Below, one piece after another: positions 1 to 8,237 of a stretch of 64,000 bases of DNA; position 1 is the first letter of the stretch; each line of letters starts with the position of its first letter. A model generated the notes under the pieces. The model was not told the origin of the DNA, did no database searches, and was given only the letters and a program-made list of their open reading frames with translations. This stretch comes from Arthrobacter sp. ISL-5 (GTDB taxonomy: Bacteria > Actinomycetota > Actinomycetes > Actinomycetales > Micrococcaceae). A program made the position numbers and the translations under genes. The stretch covers positions 1 through 64,000 of the forward strand of contig NZ_JAGGPM010000029.1 of NCBI RefSeq assembly GCF_018613835.1, read 5' to 3'.

Positions 1-270
1 ACACCCGGCACCACCACAACCATTTCGGTCGCGGATCGCTCCGGAGCAACTTTTCAAACTTACCCGCTCCGGCGAATCTTTGCAAATCATCGTTTCCGTG
101 ATTTTCGATTCAGCAGGAAGGTCCCCGCCCGTCATTGGCGCACTAATTAGCACGCCATTTTCAGGCTGTTCATCTGGGGGTCGGTCGCTATTTTTCCGCT
201 TCAGCGGCGGCGACTCGAATAAATATACACACCCCGAATCGTCCGTGCAAATCGGCCGGCTAGCGAGCCC

Positions 271-347
271 CAAGCGCGCCCCACGGACACCACACGCGCA
301 TCGCAAGCGCGCCCCACGGACACCACACGCGCATCGCAAGCGCGCCG
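271..347. repeat. 33-bp tandem repeat, 2.3 copies
   Basis: Two identical 33-base units (271-303 and 304-336), each beginning CAAGCGCGCCCCACGGACAC, are followed by an 11-base partial third unit that diverges at its last base. The unit length is a multiple of three, but no credible protein covers it. Role unknown. Confidence 0.85.
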
Positions 348-416
348 CACAATGCTTCCGCTCCCGCCTGGGAGCGGCCTTGGGAGCAGCACTTCGGGTA
401 GCACCCGGGAGCGACT

Positions 417-434
417 AGACAGAACGGTCTGTCT
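417..434. promoter_or_regulatory. Palindrome resembling a TetR operator
   Basis: AGACAG-AACGGT-CTGTCT is an inverted repeat with perfect 6-base arms. It lies about 95 bases upstream of the 85-residue gene. Its core ACAGAACGGT is identical to the core of the operator at 58808-58854, which sits between a TetR gene and an efflux gene, so the two sites may bind the same or a related repressor. Binding is inferred. Confidence 0.5.
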
Positions 435-529
435 CGCATACATTTCAAGGGGATCACTAGCCCTCGGGCGGCGATCCGTTATCGCTGAAGCAGAACGGCG
501 GATCAATACGCCTGCTTTGGAGGTTCCTA

Positions 530-787
530 ATGACTGCCACCCACTTCGAGCTATTTGTAGCCGAGGCCCTCACCACGGAGCGCGAGACTGACACGCAGCT
601 GACTCCGGATGAGCTCTACGGCCTGTACACAAGCTGGTGCCTCATCAACCAGACCCAGCCCCAGCATCCCGCAGCATTATGGGCATCGCTCAAGGAACAG
701 GGAATCGATCCCGAGGACTGCGAGCTTGCCATGACGGGACCGGCCGCGGCGGACTACATCCTCGCCAGCGCCCCCAGCCTCATATAG
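530..787 (+). CDS. Small hypothetical protein, 85 aa
   Basis: The start is well supported: a GGAGG ribosome site lies at 519-523, six bases before the ATG at 530. The product is acidic and soluble with no signal peptide or membrane segment. Residues 25-60 (TPDELYGLYTSWCLINQTQP followed by AALWASLKEQGI) have the general look of the small helical domain found at the C-terminus of phage and plasmid primases. That likeness is weak and no function can be assigned. The gene stands alone and ends in a strong terminator at 800-835. A palindrome of TetR type at 417-434 may control it. Confidence 0.75.
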   Translation: MTATHFELFVAEALTTERETDTQLTPDELYGLYTSWCLINQTQPQHPAALWASLKEQGIDPEDCELAMTGPAAADYILASAPSLI

Positions 788-799
788 CTGAATGATCAA

Positions 800-835
800 G
801 GAAGAGTCGATGCGAATCGGCTCTTCCGGTCTTTT
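800..835 (+). terminator. Rho-independent terminator after the 85-aa gene
   Basis: A 12-bp stem (GGAAGAGTCGAT paired with ATCGGCTCTTCC, one G-T pair) closes on a GCGA tetraloop and is followed by GGTCTTTT. It lies 12 bases after the stop codon at 787. Confidence 0.85.
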
Positions 836-890
836 AAGCCACGGCTCCTAAGCCACGTCTCTTAACCCACGCCCTTTAAGCCACGCCCTT
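835..890. repeat. 14-bp degenerate tandem repeat, four copies
   Basis: Four consecutive 14-base units follow the pattern TAAGCCACGYCCYT: 835-848, 849-862, 863-876 and 877-890. A fifth unit fades out after TAGGC. The array starts on the T-run of the preceding terminator and fills the gap before the kinase pseudogene. The period is close to 1.3 helical turns. Role unknown. Confidence 0.8.
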
Positions 891-984
891 TAGGCAACCG
901 CATTTAACGCACTCCTGCTAGAACCTCACAACCGAAGACGCGCACCGGCCTCGAGCACCGCGCGGCAAGACCCAAAGGCACAAA

Positions 985-2360
985 ATGGACGTACAGTCCG
1001 GTATTTCAGCAGGCACGGTCCTGGGCGGCAGGTACCACGTCCTGGAACAAATCGGGTCCGGAGCCATGGCAAACGTCTACCGGGCCATGGATGAATTCCT
1101 CGAGCGCGAAGTGGCCGTCAAGATTGTCACCAGACCCAGAGGCAGTAATGCGCCTCACGATGCCGAGGCGGAGCTAAAGGTCCTGGCGCGCCTGAACCAC
1201 CACAGCCTTGTAACCCTCCTGGACGCCTGAGTCGACAAAACCGAACCAGGACGGCCGCGCATCTACCTCGTGATGGAACTCGTGGAGGGACCGGATCTCA
1301 AGCGCCGCCTCGCGGACGGGCCGCTCCCGCCGCGCCATGCAGCCCAGATCGGTCACGACCTCGCGGACGCCCTGGCGTACATCCGCGAAAGTGGGGTAAT
1401 CCACCGGGACGTCAAGCCCGGAAACATCATGATCTTCGATTATCACCATGACGCCGCAAGGATGCGCGCGAAACTCACGGACTTCGGCATTGCCCTCATC
1501 GCCGACCAGCCGGAGGCCCCGGCCGCGGCTTCCTCGGAACTGCGGGATACCTTAGCCCGGAGCAGGCAAGGGCCGAGCGCGTCGGACCAGCCAGCGACGT
1601 GTACTCGCTCGGCCTGGTGCTGCTCGAGTGCCTCACCTGCCAGCAAGCCTTTCCGGGCGATCCGCTGCAGAGCGCCCTCGCACGGCTGATCGAGGATCCG
1701 AGCATCCCGTCCAGTCTGGCACCGGAATGGCAGATGCTCCTGGCCGCCATGACGGCACGGAATCCGGAGGACCGGCCCTCAAGCCGCGAGGTCACGCAGG
1801 CCCTGCAGGACCAGGCCGCCAGCAGGGCAAAACACAAAGTGGACGCCGCCCTCATCCCCAGTGACGAGGACGCCAGGATGGAGGCCGTTCGCCGCTACGC
1901 AATTCTGGACACCCCTGCCGACGGCGCCTTCGACAGGATCACGTCCCTGGCCGCCCGGCTCTTTTCGGTGCCCATTGCGATCGTGTCGATTGTGGACCAC
2001 GACCGGATCTGGTTCAAGTCCCACCACGGTGTCCCCGTTGAGGAGATAGGCAGGGACGCCGGCCTGTGTGCGTCGGCGATTCTGCAGGACGACGTCTGGG
2101 TCATCGAGAACGCCCCGGAGGACCCGCGCACGCTGGCGAATCCGCTTGTCGCCGGAGAGTTCGGCCTCAAGTTCTACGCCGGGGCGCCCCTGAAGTCCCG
2201 GGACGGGTACAACCTGGGGACCCTGTGCATCCTCGACCATGAGCCCCGCGTCCTGGACGCCTCGGAGTCCGCAACGCTTCGGGACCTCGCCGCGGTGGTC
2301 ATGAACGTTCTCGAACTGCGCCTCGACAGCCGGACGCCCCAGCTCCCCGGACCTTCCTGA
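985..2360 (+). pseudogene. Broken Ser/Thr protein kinase with C-terminal GAF domain
   Basis: Three open pieces join into one kinase-GAF protein. 985-1227 carries the glycine loop (GSGAMANVY) and the AVKIV lysine. TGA at 1228 then stops it in the place of a glycine codon (GGA in relatives would differ by one base). The same frame resumes with [14 protein letters not shown] and DFG. Near 1545 the frame is lost: the GT-x-x-YLSPEQ motif lacks about seven bases. From there a second frame gives [15 protein letters not shown] and, from about 1855, a GAF domain (ILDTPADGAFDRI to LELRL). All catalytic motifs survive, so the decay looks recent; sequencing error at two places is the alternative. If intact, it would be a cytosolic Hanks-type signalling kinase without a membrane segment. 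Confidence 0.85.
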
Positions 2361-2427
2361 CAGATCTTCCTGACAGGACTTCCTGACGCGCCTTCACACG
2401 GCCTCCTGACCCGCCGCTATTGGCGGA

Positions 2428-2480
2428 AACCACGACGGCGGGAGGCCGGCAGCGTTTGCCCGCCTCCCGCCGTCGTGGTT
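2428..2480. terminator. Hairpin with 18-bp perfect stem
   Basis: AACCACGACGGCGGGAGG (2428-2445) pairs perfectly with 2463-2480, with a further GGCA/TGCC pair inside the loop. No long T-run follows. It sits between the kinase-GAF pseudogene and the multicopper oxidase. Its core belongs to the hairpin family also seen at 7688 and 16267. Because it lies here, an oxidase start upstream of 2480 is unlikely. Confidence 0.75.
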
Positions 2481-2644
2481 CTGACGCGGAATGCAGCCCG
2501 GCCGACTCCCCCAATTCCGGCCCCGCGAAACCCAACGTTTCCGTAGCTTTCCGCCGCAAGGATGGGCCTGTCCGCAAACGCAATTGGGGGGGACATGAAA
2601 TTTCGTATAACTGTTTCGGGCCGGAATCATCTTGGGGGCCGGCC

Positions 2645-4987
2645 GTGACCATCTTGGACATCCACGTCAACGACGGATTCGTTCCCACGGTGGACGGGTC
2701 ACTGGTTTACCACCGGGGATTCGGCGAGCGCCGCACAGCGGTGACGGACCCTAAGCCGGCGCTGGCCATGAGCCCGCGGGTGTTCACCGCTGCTGGCCAG
2801 GTCGTCGCCAGCCGGTCCTATCCCCTGGCCGCACCCCTGCCGCCGCGCGGCCGCCCCGCACCGCTGCGGGACGACCCCGCGAATCCGCGGCAGTACCTGG
2901 CCAGACGCGCCTACTGGGCCAGCTACTTCCCGGACCGCACCCTGATCGCCGAAACCGGGAGCACCGTCCGCGTGAGGCTGCTCAACAACCTCGCCCAGCC
3001 GCACGAGCTCCGGTTCCACCGCGCGGGTCCGGGAGGTGCGGATGCCACCACCGGTGTGGTCGCTCCGGGGAAGACAAGCCTCCTCGAGTTCCCTGCACCG
3101 GCGCCGGGAACCTACCTGTTCACCGATCCCGGCAACCAGCCCGTGGAAAGAACCCTGGGCCTGTACGGCGCGCTGGTGGTCATCGACCCCGGCAACGCCT
3201 GGCGGCTCGCCCCCGGCGGAGCCGAGTTCGAACGCCAGTGGCTGTGGCTGTGCCACGACGTGGACTCGAACTGGGCCCGCATCGCCTCCCGGGGACAGAC
3301 GGTCAACCCGATCACCACCCCGGCCGTGCCGCGGTACTTCACCCTCAACGGCCATGCCGGTTTTCAGTCCCTGGCGGTCAGCACCGATGAGCAGCTCAAC
3401 GAACGGCGCAAACAGGACACGCTGCCTTCAGGCCATCCGAGGGAAACCGACGTGCGGAACTTCAGTGCCTCACCGGTCCCGGGCGCCGTGCGGACCGGCC
3501 AGCTGGTGAGGATGGTCAACGCCGGCATCGCGGATCACCAGCTGCACTACCACGGCAACCACGTGTGGACGGTGCGCGCCAACGGCACCGACTTTCCCCG
3601 CTCAAACGGAAGGGTCAGTCCCCAGGGGGACGTCATTCTCCAACAGTGGGAGGACACCGTTCAGCTGCAACCGCTGGAACGCAAAGAAGCGATACTTCCC
3701 GTCCGGCGCCCGCCTGAAGCGGTGGAACCCGTTTGGGAGGCACGGACGGAGGACTGGACGTATCCGATGCACTGCCATGCGGAGCCGTCGCAGACCGCCG
3801 CCGGCGGCATGTACCCCGGCGGCCTGGTGGCCGACTGGGTGCTGGCAGCAGCACCCGCCCCCGAATCTGGCCTGCCTCCCACGGCTGAGGACGATGCCCA
3901 CCATACGTATCGGAGCCAGGTGGACTTCGCCTCCGACCAGCCCCACGAGGGCAGCCCGGAGACTGAGTTTCCCCTGCGGCCGGACGTCTCGGTCGAGTTC
4001 GATTTCTTCAACAGGGAACTCCGATTCCCTGACGGCTCCGAGCACGAAGTGTGGAGCTTCGAAGACGACAGGTCGGGCCGCGGTCTCCCCGGGCCGCTGG
4101 TGCGGCTGACGGAGGGCCAGCTGTTCCACGCCACGGTGAAGCCGAGCAAGAGGGTCCACACCATCCACTGGCACGGCATCGAACCGGATCCCCGCAACGA
4201 CGGCGTGGGCCACACCTCCTTCGAGGTCTCGGGTGAATACACCTACCAGTGGCGACCGGAGGTTGCCGAACGCGGCAACCCCAACCGGGGCTCCGCCGGC
4301 ACGTACTTCTACCATTGCCACGTCAACACTCCCCTTCACGTCCAGATGGGCATGTTCGGGGCCATCATCATCGATCCGCCGGCCAGCCCCGCAACCCCGC
4401 TAGGGACCCGCCGGCACTCCCTGGACGGTCCGCTGTACGACAGCGCCACCGAGACCCTCATTGCCCCGTACTCCGTCGACCCGCGGTGGCACGAAATGAA
4501 CCACGCCGCAGGACTGTCCGGTGAGGACGCCGGCCTGAACCGCTTTGAGCCCAAACACTTCTTTCTCCTGGGCGGCGCGATCGCGAGCAGGCCAAGGGGT
4601 GACAGGGTGTGGGCCATCTCGGCCATGAAGGCGAACGTCGTGACCGGCACCAAGAGGCCCACCTTGGTGCGCCTGGTGAACGTGGACTACTTCCCCACGC
4701 TCACAAGGTTCATGGATACGGCAGGAAAGCCCGCGCGCATCGCCGAACTGATTGCGCACGACGGCAGGCCGTTCTGGAACACACCCAGCCCGACCGGCCC
4801 GGCCGTTCAGCCGTCGATGGCGGGCGAGCCGCTGCTGACCAGCGTCATCAAGTCCGGGGCGGCCGAGAAATTCGACCTCCTGCTGCGCCCGCCCTCGCCC
4901 GGAAAGTACACCATTGCGGTCGATTATCTGCACTGGATTACCGGGCAGACACTGGCCACCCGCACCGTCACCGTCACTGCCGCCTGA
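2645..4987 (+). CDS. Multicopper oxidase, about 780 aa
   Basis: The protein has the paired histidine clusters of multicopper oxidases: HYHGNH near residue 300, MHCHAEPS near 375, IHWHGIE near 507 and YHCHVNTPLHVQMGMF near 558. The last includes the HCH-x-H-x-M pattern of a type 1 copper site. A further cupredoxin-like stretch closes the protein. The frame is open from 2420, but that would place the start inside a hairpin, so GTG at 2645 with GGGGG just upstream is preferred. I see no Sec or Tat signal at this start, which is odd for an oxidase that is usually exported. The length exceeds the usual 450-600 residues. The substrate cannot be read from the sequence. It is monocistronic, closed by the hairpin at 5025. 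Confidence 0.85.
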   Translation: MTILDIHVNDGFVPTVDGSLVYHRGFGERRTAVTDPKPALAMSPRVFTAAGQVVASRSYPLAAPLPPRGRPAPLRDDPANPRQYLARRAYWASYFPDRTLIAETGSTVRVRLLNNLAQPHELRFHRAGPGGADATTGVVAPGKTSLLEFPAPAPGTYLFTDPGNQPVERTLGLYGALVVIDPGNAWRLAPGGAEFERQWLWLCHDVDSNWARIASRGQTVNPITTPAVPRYFTLNGHAGFQSLAVSTDEQLNERRKQDTLPSGHPRETDVRNFSASPVPGAVRTGQLVRMVNAGIADHQLHYHGNHVWTVRANGTDFPRSNGRVSPQGDVILQQWEDTVQLQPLERKEAILPVRRPPEAVEPVWEARTEDWTYPMHCHAEPSQTAAGGMYPGGLVADWVLAAAPAPESGLPPTAEDDAHHTYRSQVDFASDQPHEGSPETEFPLRPDVSVEFDFFNRELRFPDGSEHEVWSFEDDRSGRGLPGPLVRLTEGQLFHATVKPSKRVHTIHWHGIEPDPRNDGVGHTSFEVSGEYTYQWRPEVAERGNPNRGSAGTYFYHCHVNTPLHVQMGMFGAIIIDPPASPATPLGTRRHSLDGPLYDSATETLIAPYSVDPRWHEMNHAAGLSGEDAGLNRFEPKHFFLLGGAIASRPRGDRVWAISAMKANVVTGTKRPTLVRLVNVDYFPTLTRFMDTAGKPARIAELIAHDGRPFWNTPSPTGPAVQPSMAGEPLLTSVIKSGAAEKFDLLLRPPSPGKYTIAVDYLHWITGQTLATRTVTVTAA

Positions 4988-5024
4988 CCGGCGCTCCTGC
5001 TGCACTGCCCGGTCACCAAAGACT

Positions 5025-5067
5025 CGGCGGCGGGAGGTCATCAACGATGCTGGCCTCCCGTCGTCGG
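5025..5067 (+). terminator. Terminator hairpin after the multicopper oxidase
   Basis: CGGCGGCGGGAGG (5025-5037) pairs with CCTCCCGTCGTCGG (from 5054), allowing two G-T pairs and one mismatch. It starts 38 bases after the stop codon. The same GGCGGGAGG core is seen in the hairpin at 2428. Confidence 0.65.
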
Positions 5068-5195
5068 GGTTAACCGTCCGGAAAGTGGGTACCCGCCGGA
5101 AGCTGTGGCAGCCCGCAACGCGGCGCGGGCACAGCCCCGGAAATGACTCCCCTGTACCGCTTACCTCACCCCGGACCGGCTGCTAGTGTGGCGAA

Positions 5196-5381
5196 ATGGA
5201 AGCAGCAATGGTTCGGCCCAGGAACGGCAAGGTCATCGCGGGAGTCTGCGCAGCCCTCGCTGACCGCTTCGGTATCTCCAGGACGCTTGTCCGCATCGGC
5301 TTTGTGCTGTTCGGGCTGTTCGGCGTCGGAGAACTCGTCTACATCGCTTTGTGGATCATCATTCCCAAAGCCCCGCAGTAA
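5196..5381 (+). CDS. PspC-domain small membrane protein, 61 aa
   Basis: The product matches the PspC domain fold almost end to end: a basic N-terminal part (RNGKVIAGVCAALADRFGIS, then TLVRIGFVLFG), then a hydrophobic helix (LVYIALWIIIPKAP). PspC proteins are small inner-membrane proteins linked to envelope-stress signalling. Two starts are possible: ATG at 5196, and ATG at 5208 preceded by GGAAG at 5198-5202. A TAGTGT element at 5185-5190 would put transcription start near 5196 and allow leaderless translation. It converges with the ZIP transporter gene. Confidence 0.9.
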   Translation: MEAAMVRPRNGKVIAGVCAALADRFGISRTLVRIGFVLFGLFGVGELVYIALWIIIPKAPQ

Positions 5382-5404
5382 CGGTCCTTCTACGAGAAGT
5401 CCGG

Positions 5405-6160
5405 CTACCCGCCGACGTGGTGGATGGTGAACGCGGTGAGGAAGCCCACTGCCGCCACCAGGCCGGTGAGATTGTGGTGCTCCTCGAAGGCTTCAGGAAT
5501 CATCGTGTCCGCGAGCATTGCGAGGATCCCGCCCGCAGCCACGGCCGTGATGAACGCGACCACGCCCGCGGGAGCAGTTTCCAAGGCCGTGTAGCCGACC
5601 AGCGAGGCCAGGCCGCAAAGCAGGGCGATCCCTCCCCACACGCCGAAGACGTACTTGGCGCTGCGGCCCGCTTTCTTCATGCCGGCCGTGCTGGAAAGGC
5701 CTTCCGGGACGTTGGAGATGAAAACCGCCGCAAGCATCGCCGGGCTGACGGTCCCGGCGGTGATCAGGCCAAGGCCAAGGACCACTGACTCGGGGATGCC
5801 GTCGAGCAGGGCCCCGACGGCGATGGCCGTGCCGCTGCCCGGCTCCTCCTTTTCCGAGGGCTGCTGGCCCTTGGACCGCTTCCGGTGCTTCGCCCCGGAG
5901 CGCGCCAGCCACGCGTTGGCGCTGACATAGACCACGGCACCCGCGAGGAATCCGGCAACCGTGGGCCAGAGGCCGCCGCCCTGAACGGCCTCGTCGACCA
6001 GTTCGAACGCCAGGGCGGAGATGAGCACGCCTGCGCCGAACGCCATCACCGACGAGACCAGCTTTGCCGGGATGGTCCATTTCCAGGACAGCCACGAGCC
6101 GAGCACCAGGGCTCCGCCCGCAAGTGTTCCCCACAGCATTGCCTGCGCCCACATCGGCAT
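5405..6160 (-). CDS. ZIP-family divalent metal transporter, 251 aa
   Basis: The protein has about eight hydrophobic segments and the ZIP signature in helices 4 and 5: DGIPESVVLG (near residue 118) and ISNVPEGLSS (near 147). The family usually has histidine at the first of these positions, so selectivity may differ from classical zinc importers. A hydrophilic, Lys/Arg/Glu-rich loop lies around residues 88-108, as is normal for ZIP proteins. ATG at 6160 is preceded by GGAAGGGGAGC, and a second ATG two codons later is possible. The likely role is uptake of zinc, iron or manganese across the cytoplasmic membrane. It is transcribed alone. Confidence 0.88.
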   Translation of the reverse strand: MPMWAQAMLWGTLAGGALVLGSWLSWKWTIPAKLVSSVMAFGAGVLISALAFELVDEAVQGGGLWPTVAGFLAGAVVYVSANAWLARSGAKHRKRSKGQQPSEKEEPGSGTAIAVGALLDGIPESVVLGLGLITAGTVSPAMLAAVFISNVPEGLSSTAGMKKAGRSAKYVFGVWGGIALLCGLASLVGYTALETAPAGVVAFITAVAAGGILAMLADTMIPEAFEEHHNLTGLVAAVGFLTAFTIHHVGG

Positions 6161-6351
6161 GCGCTCCCCTTCCGCGGCCGTGAGAGGCCTGCATTGCCGG
6201 CGGAGCGTTCACCCCGGCAGAACGCCAAGGTGCGGCTGCGCCCGGTCCCGAACCATGAGCATTCTTGCAGACCGGAGTGCGCGGCCCGCGGCGGCTGGCC
6301 GGTGGGCCGTCAGGCCCTTACGCGGGAATCCGGTTGTGCAGCGGCGCCTGG

Positions 6352-7539
6352 TTACTTGGCGGACCAGATCCTCCGCCAGCCGGCCGTGATCGAAGCCCAG
6401 ACACCCCACGCGGCGGCCACCGCCAACGCCAGTTCCACCGCGCCGATTCCCATCTGGCCCGCAGCGAACGACTGGATCGCGAGACCGGTCAGGGCGGACA
6501 GAAAAAACGCGGCAAGAAGGCCCGCCGCCAACAGCGCGATGCCGGACTTCAGACCGCTCTGGACGCCGCGATGGTCTTCCGGCGGTGCAGGGGCCGGGCT
6601 CGGAGGGGTTTCCGGCCGGGGCGTCGGGGTCCCGGCCGGGGCCTCGGCCGGGGCCTCGGCCTGGGCCTCGTCCTGCGCAGTGTCCTGCGCCTCCGGCCAG
6701 GGCTCGGCCTGCTGCGGTGGTTCGGCCCGCCGCCGAGGCGTCCGGGTGGTGGCCTGCGCCTCATCCGGCTCTGACCCGGGATCGGCCCCTAAGTGCTCTG
6801 ATTCGCCCCGTGCCGCCGGCGCTGCAGCAGTCCGTGCCTCTAGGGAAGGCTCCCGGCGGGAACTTACGACGGCGCCTGGCGCCTCGCCGTCGGGCGCCTC
6901 ACCGCCGAGGGCATCACCGGTGGTCATTTCACCCTCCGCGTCAGGTGCCTCATCACGGACACGCCGCCCCGGGCGTCGCTGTCCGATCGAAGCGGCCGGC
7001 GCAGCCCAGATCTCGGCCAGGCTGGCCAACTGGCGCATTCCGGCGATGGTCAGGACCACGTTGGCGCAGGCCAGGGCGTTCGTGCCGGGCTCGGGATGGT
7101 GAACAGGCGGGAGTTTCAACGCCTCCAGAACGTCGTTCAGGTGATGCTTCGTGAGCTCCAGCTGTGTCCGGGCCAGCTCCTGCGCACAGTAGAAATCCTT
7201 GGCCGGCAGGTCCAACCGCAGGTGTTCGGTGGCTTTCCGCATGACCGAGGCATCGTACGGGGCGTCGTACGCGACCAGATGGTCCTCACAGGCAAACTGC
7301 AGGATGCCCTCGATGGACATCTCCCAGTCCGCCGCGTGCACAACGTCGCGTTCACTGATGCCGTGGACTTCGACGTTGATGGGATCGAAGTGGTCAATGC
7401 CCGGCGGGGGCTTGATGAGCCAGGACGCTTTGTCCACGATTCTTCCGTCCCGGACCTTCACCAGGCCGACGGCGCACACCGACCCGCGGTTGCTGTTCGC
7501 GGTTTCAAAGTCGATGGCGGTAAAGCTGATCCCTGCCAT
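6352..7539 (-). CDS. DEDDh 3'-5' exonuclease with linker and membrane anchor, 395 aa
   Basis: Residues 1-165 form a DnaQ-type exonuclease domain. Exo I is DFET (D10, E12) and Exo II is YDAPYD (D96). In Exo III (HHPEPGTNALACA, H147/H148) the position normally held by the last aspartate appears to be N154, which would weaken or abolish metal-dependent cleavage. Residues 175-320 are a disordered Ala/Pro/Glu-rich linker. Residues about 325-350 and 362-384 are two membrane helices. Actinobacterial relatives usually end in a BRCT or a short tail, so this membrane-tethered form is unusual. Start at 7539 follows GGGGGG. It may act at the membrane, or as a nucleic-acid binder if the active site is dead. 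Confidence 0.8.
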   Translation of the reverse strand: MAGISFTAIDFETANSNRGSVCAVGLVKVRDGRIVDKASWLIKPPPGIDHFDPINVEVHGISERDVVHAADWEMSIEGILQFACEDHLVAYDAPYDASVMRKATEHLRLDLPAKDFYCAQELARTQLELTKHHLNDVLEALKLPPVHHPEPGTNALACANVVLTIAGMRQLASLAEIWAAPAASIGQRRPGRRVRDEAPDAEGEMTTGDALGGEAPDGEAPGAVVSSRREPSLEARTAAAPAARGESEHLGADPGSEPDEAQATTRTPRRRAEPPQQAEPWPEAQDTAQDEAQAEAPAEAPAGTPTPRPETPPSPAPAPPEDHRGVQSGLKSGIALLAAGLLAAFFLSALTGLAIQSFAAGQMGIGAVELALAVAAAWGVWASITAGWRRIWSAK

Positions 7540-7687
7540 GGAAGCCCCCCGGGCGCGCTAAGTGGGCGGGAGGCACCGCTGCTTGGCCTGTCCGCTGAGG
7601 GGGACATTCTTGCAGACTAAATGCCAGATTACGGTCCTGCAGGGATTGTGAACTGCGGCGGGACCGCGCGGCACCGTGAAAGCGCGC

Positions 7688-7728
7688 GACGGCGGGTGGC
7701 CGGCAATGATTGCCGGCCACCCGCCGTC
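7688..7728. terminator. Hairpin with 18-bp perfect stem
   Basis: GACGGCGGGTGGCCGGCA (7688-7705) pairs perfectly with 7711-7728 around an ATGAT loop. The 18-base arm is identical to the inner part of the terminator arm at 16271-16288. It lies upstream of the exonuclease gene (transcribed leftward) and before the rightward promoter at 7803, so it may insulate the two. Confidence 0.75.
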
Positions 7729-7790
7729 TCGATCAGCCGGTTGAGCCTGGGGCCACGACAAGCTCGATCAGCGGGGGCACCGCTGGTCGA
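7729..7790. repeat. Dispersed repeat element, degenerate copy
   Basis: The stretch contains GGTTGAGCCTG followed by CGACAAGCTCGATCAGCGG. Both are pieces of the repeat family seen better at 18357, 20205, 23093, 38819 and 41488. Here it directly follows the hairpin at 7688-7728. Confidence 0.6.
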
Positions 7791-7802
7791 ACCAAAACGC
7801 CG

Positions 7803-7831
7803 TTGACACCCCCGGTGGCCGGGAGTACCAC
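7803..7831 (+). promoter_or_regulatory. Likely sigma-70-type promoter
   Basis: A consensus TTGACA at 7803-7808 is followed after 17 bases by TACCAC at 7826-7831. The ABM-like gene starts 65 bases further on. Confidence 0.5.
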
Positions 7832-7895
7832 GGGACTTAGACGGTCCGATCCCGGGCCGTCTCTGGTCTGTTCTGAAAGCCTTTAGGAGCATCAC

Positions 7896-8192
7896 ATGCC
7901 TGTCGCCGTCATCCTGGATTTCCCCGGCGGAACAATCGAGCAATACGACCAAGTCGTCGAAAAGATGGGCTTCGCCGCCGGCGGACCCGGCGCCCCGGGC
8001 GGGATCTTTCACTGGGTCACCGCCACCGACACCGGCATCCGCGTCACTGACGTCTGGCGGAGCCGGGAAGACTTCGATGCGTTTACTCAAGCGAAAACGA
8101 ACCCCATCGTCGCCGAGGTCGGCATCCCAGGCCCCCCGGAGATCACCTTCCACGATGTGCACAATTACCTGACTGCAGGCCCCGAGGCTTAA
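7896..8192 (+). CDS. Small ABM-like (dimeric alpha/beta barrel) protein, 98 aa
   Basis: The product is a compact soluble protein. Its pattern matches small proteins of the dimeric alpha-beta barrel fold: a beta strand (AVILDFPGG), a helix (QYDQVVEKMGF), a strand with FHWVTATDTGIRVTDVW, and a helix (REDFDAFTQAK). Many actinobacterial hypothetical proteins share this layout; members of the fold include monooxygenases and chlorite-dismutase-like proteins. No catalytic residues can be named. The start is firm: AGGAG lies at about 7884, eight bases upstream. It has its own promoter at 7803 and converges with the phoD-like gene 45 bases downstream. Confidence 0.75.
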   Translation: MPVAVILDFPGGTIEQYDQVVEKMGFAAGGPGAPGGIFHWVTATDTGIRVTDVWRSREDFDAFTQAKTNPIVAEVGIPGPPEITFHDVHNYLTAGPEA

Positions 8193-8237
8193 GCCACACA
8201 GCAAGGCAGCGCCACATCAGCGACGCCAGTTCCAAGA

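Larger units (their letters stand above)
1..529. other. Gene-free stretch at the left edge
   Basis: No convincing gene is visible here. Open frames of up to about 110 codons exist on both strands but are rich in Arg, Ser and Pro, resemble no protein I know and run across a tandem repeat. The stretch holds the 33-base repeat and the TetR-like palindrome listed separately, and the ribosome site of the 85-residue gene at its right end. Any gene entering from the left of the window cannot be judged. Confidence 0.6.

Noticed and set aside
1228..1230. In-frame TGA in the kinase as a selenocysteine or readthrough codon
   Set aside because: The position is a non-catalytic glycine in relatives, no SECIS-like hairpin is evident, and a second frame break follows near 1545, so decay is simpler.
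7803..7831. Riboswitch between the promoter and the ABM-like gene
   Set aside because: The leader is only about 55 bases and shows no conserved aptamer pattern.
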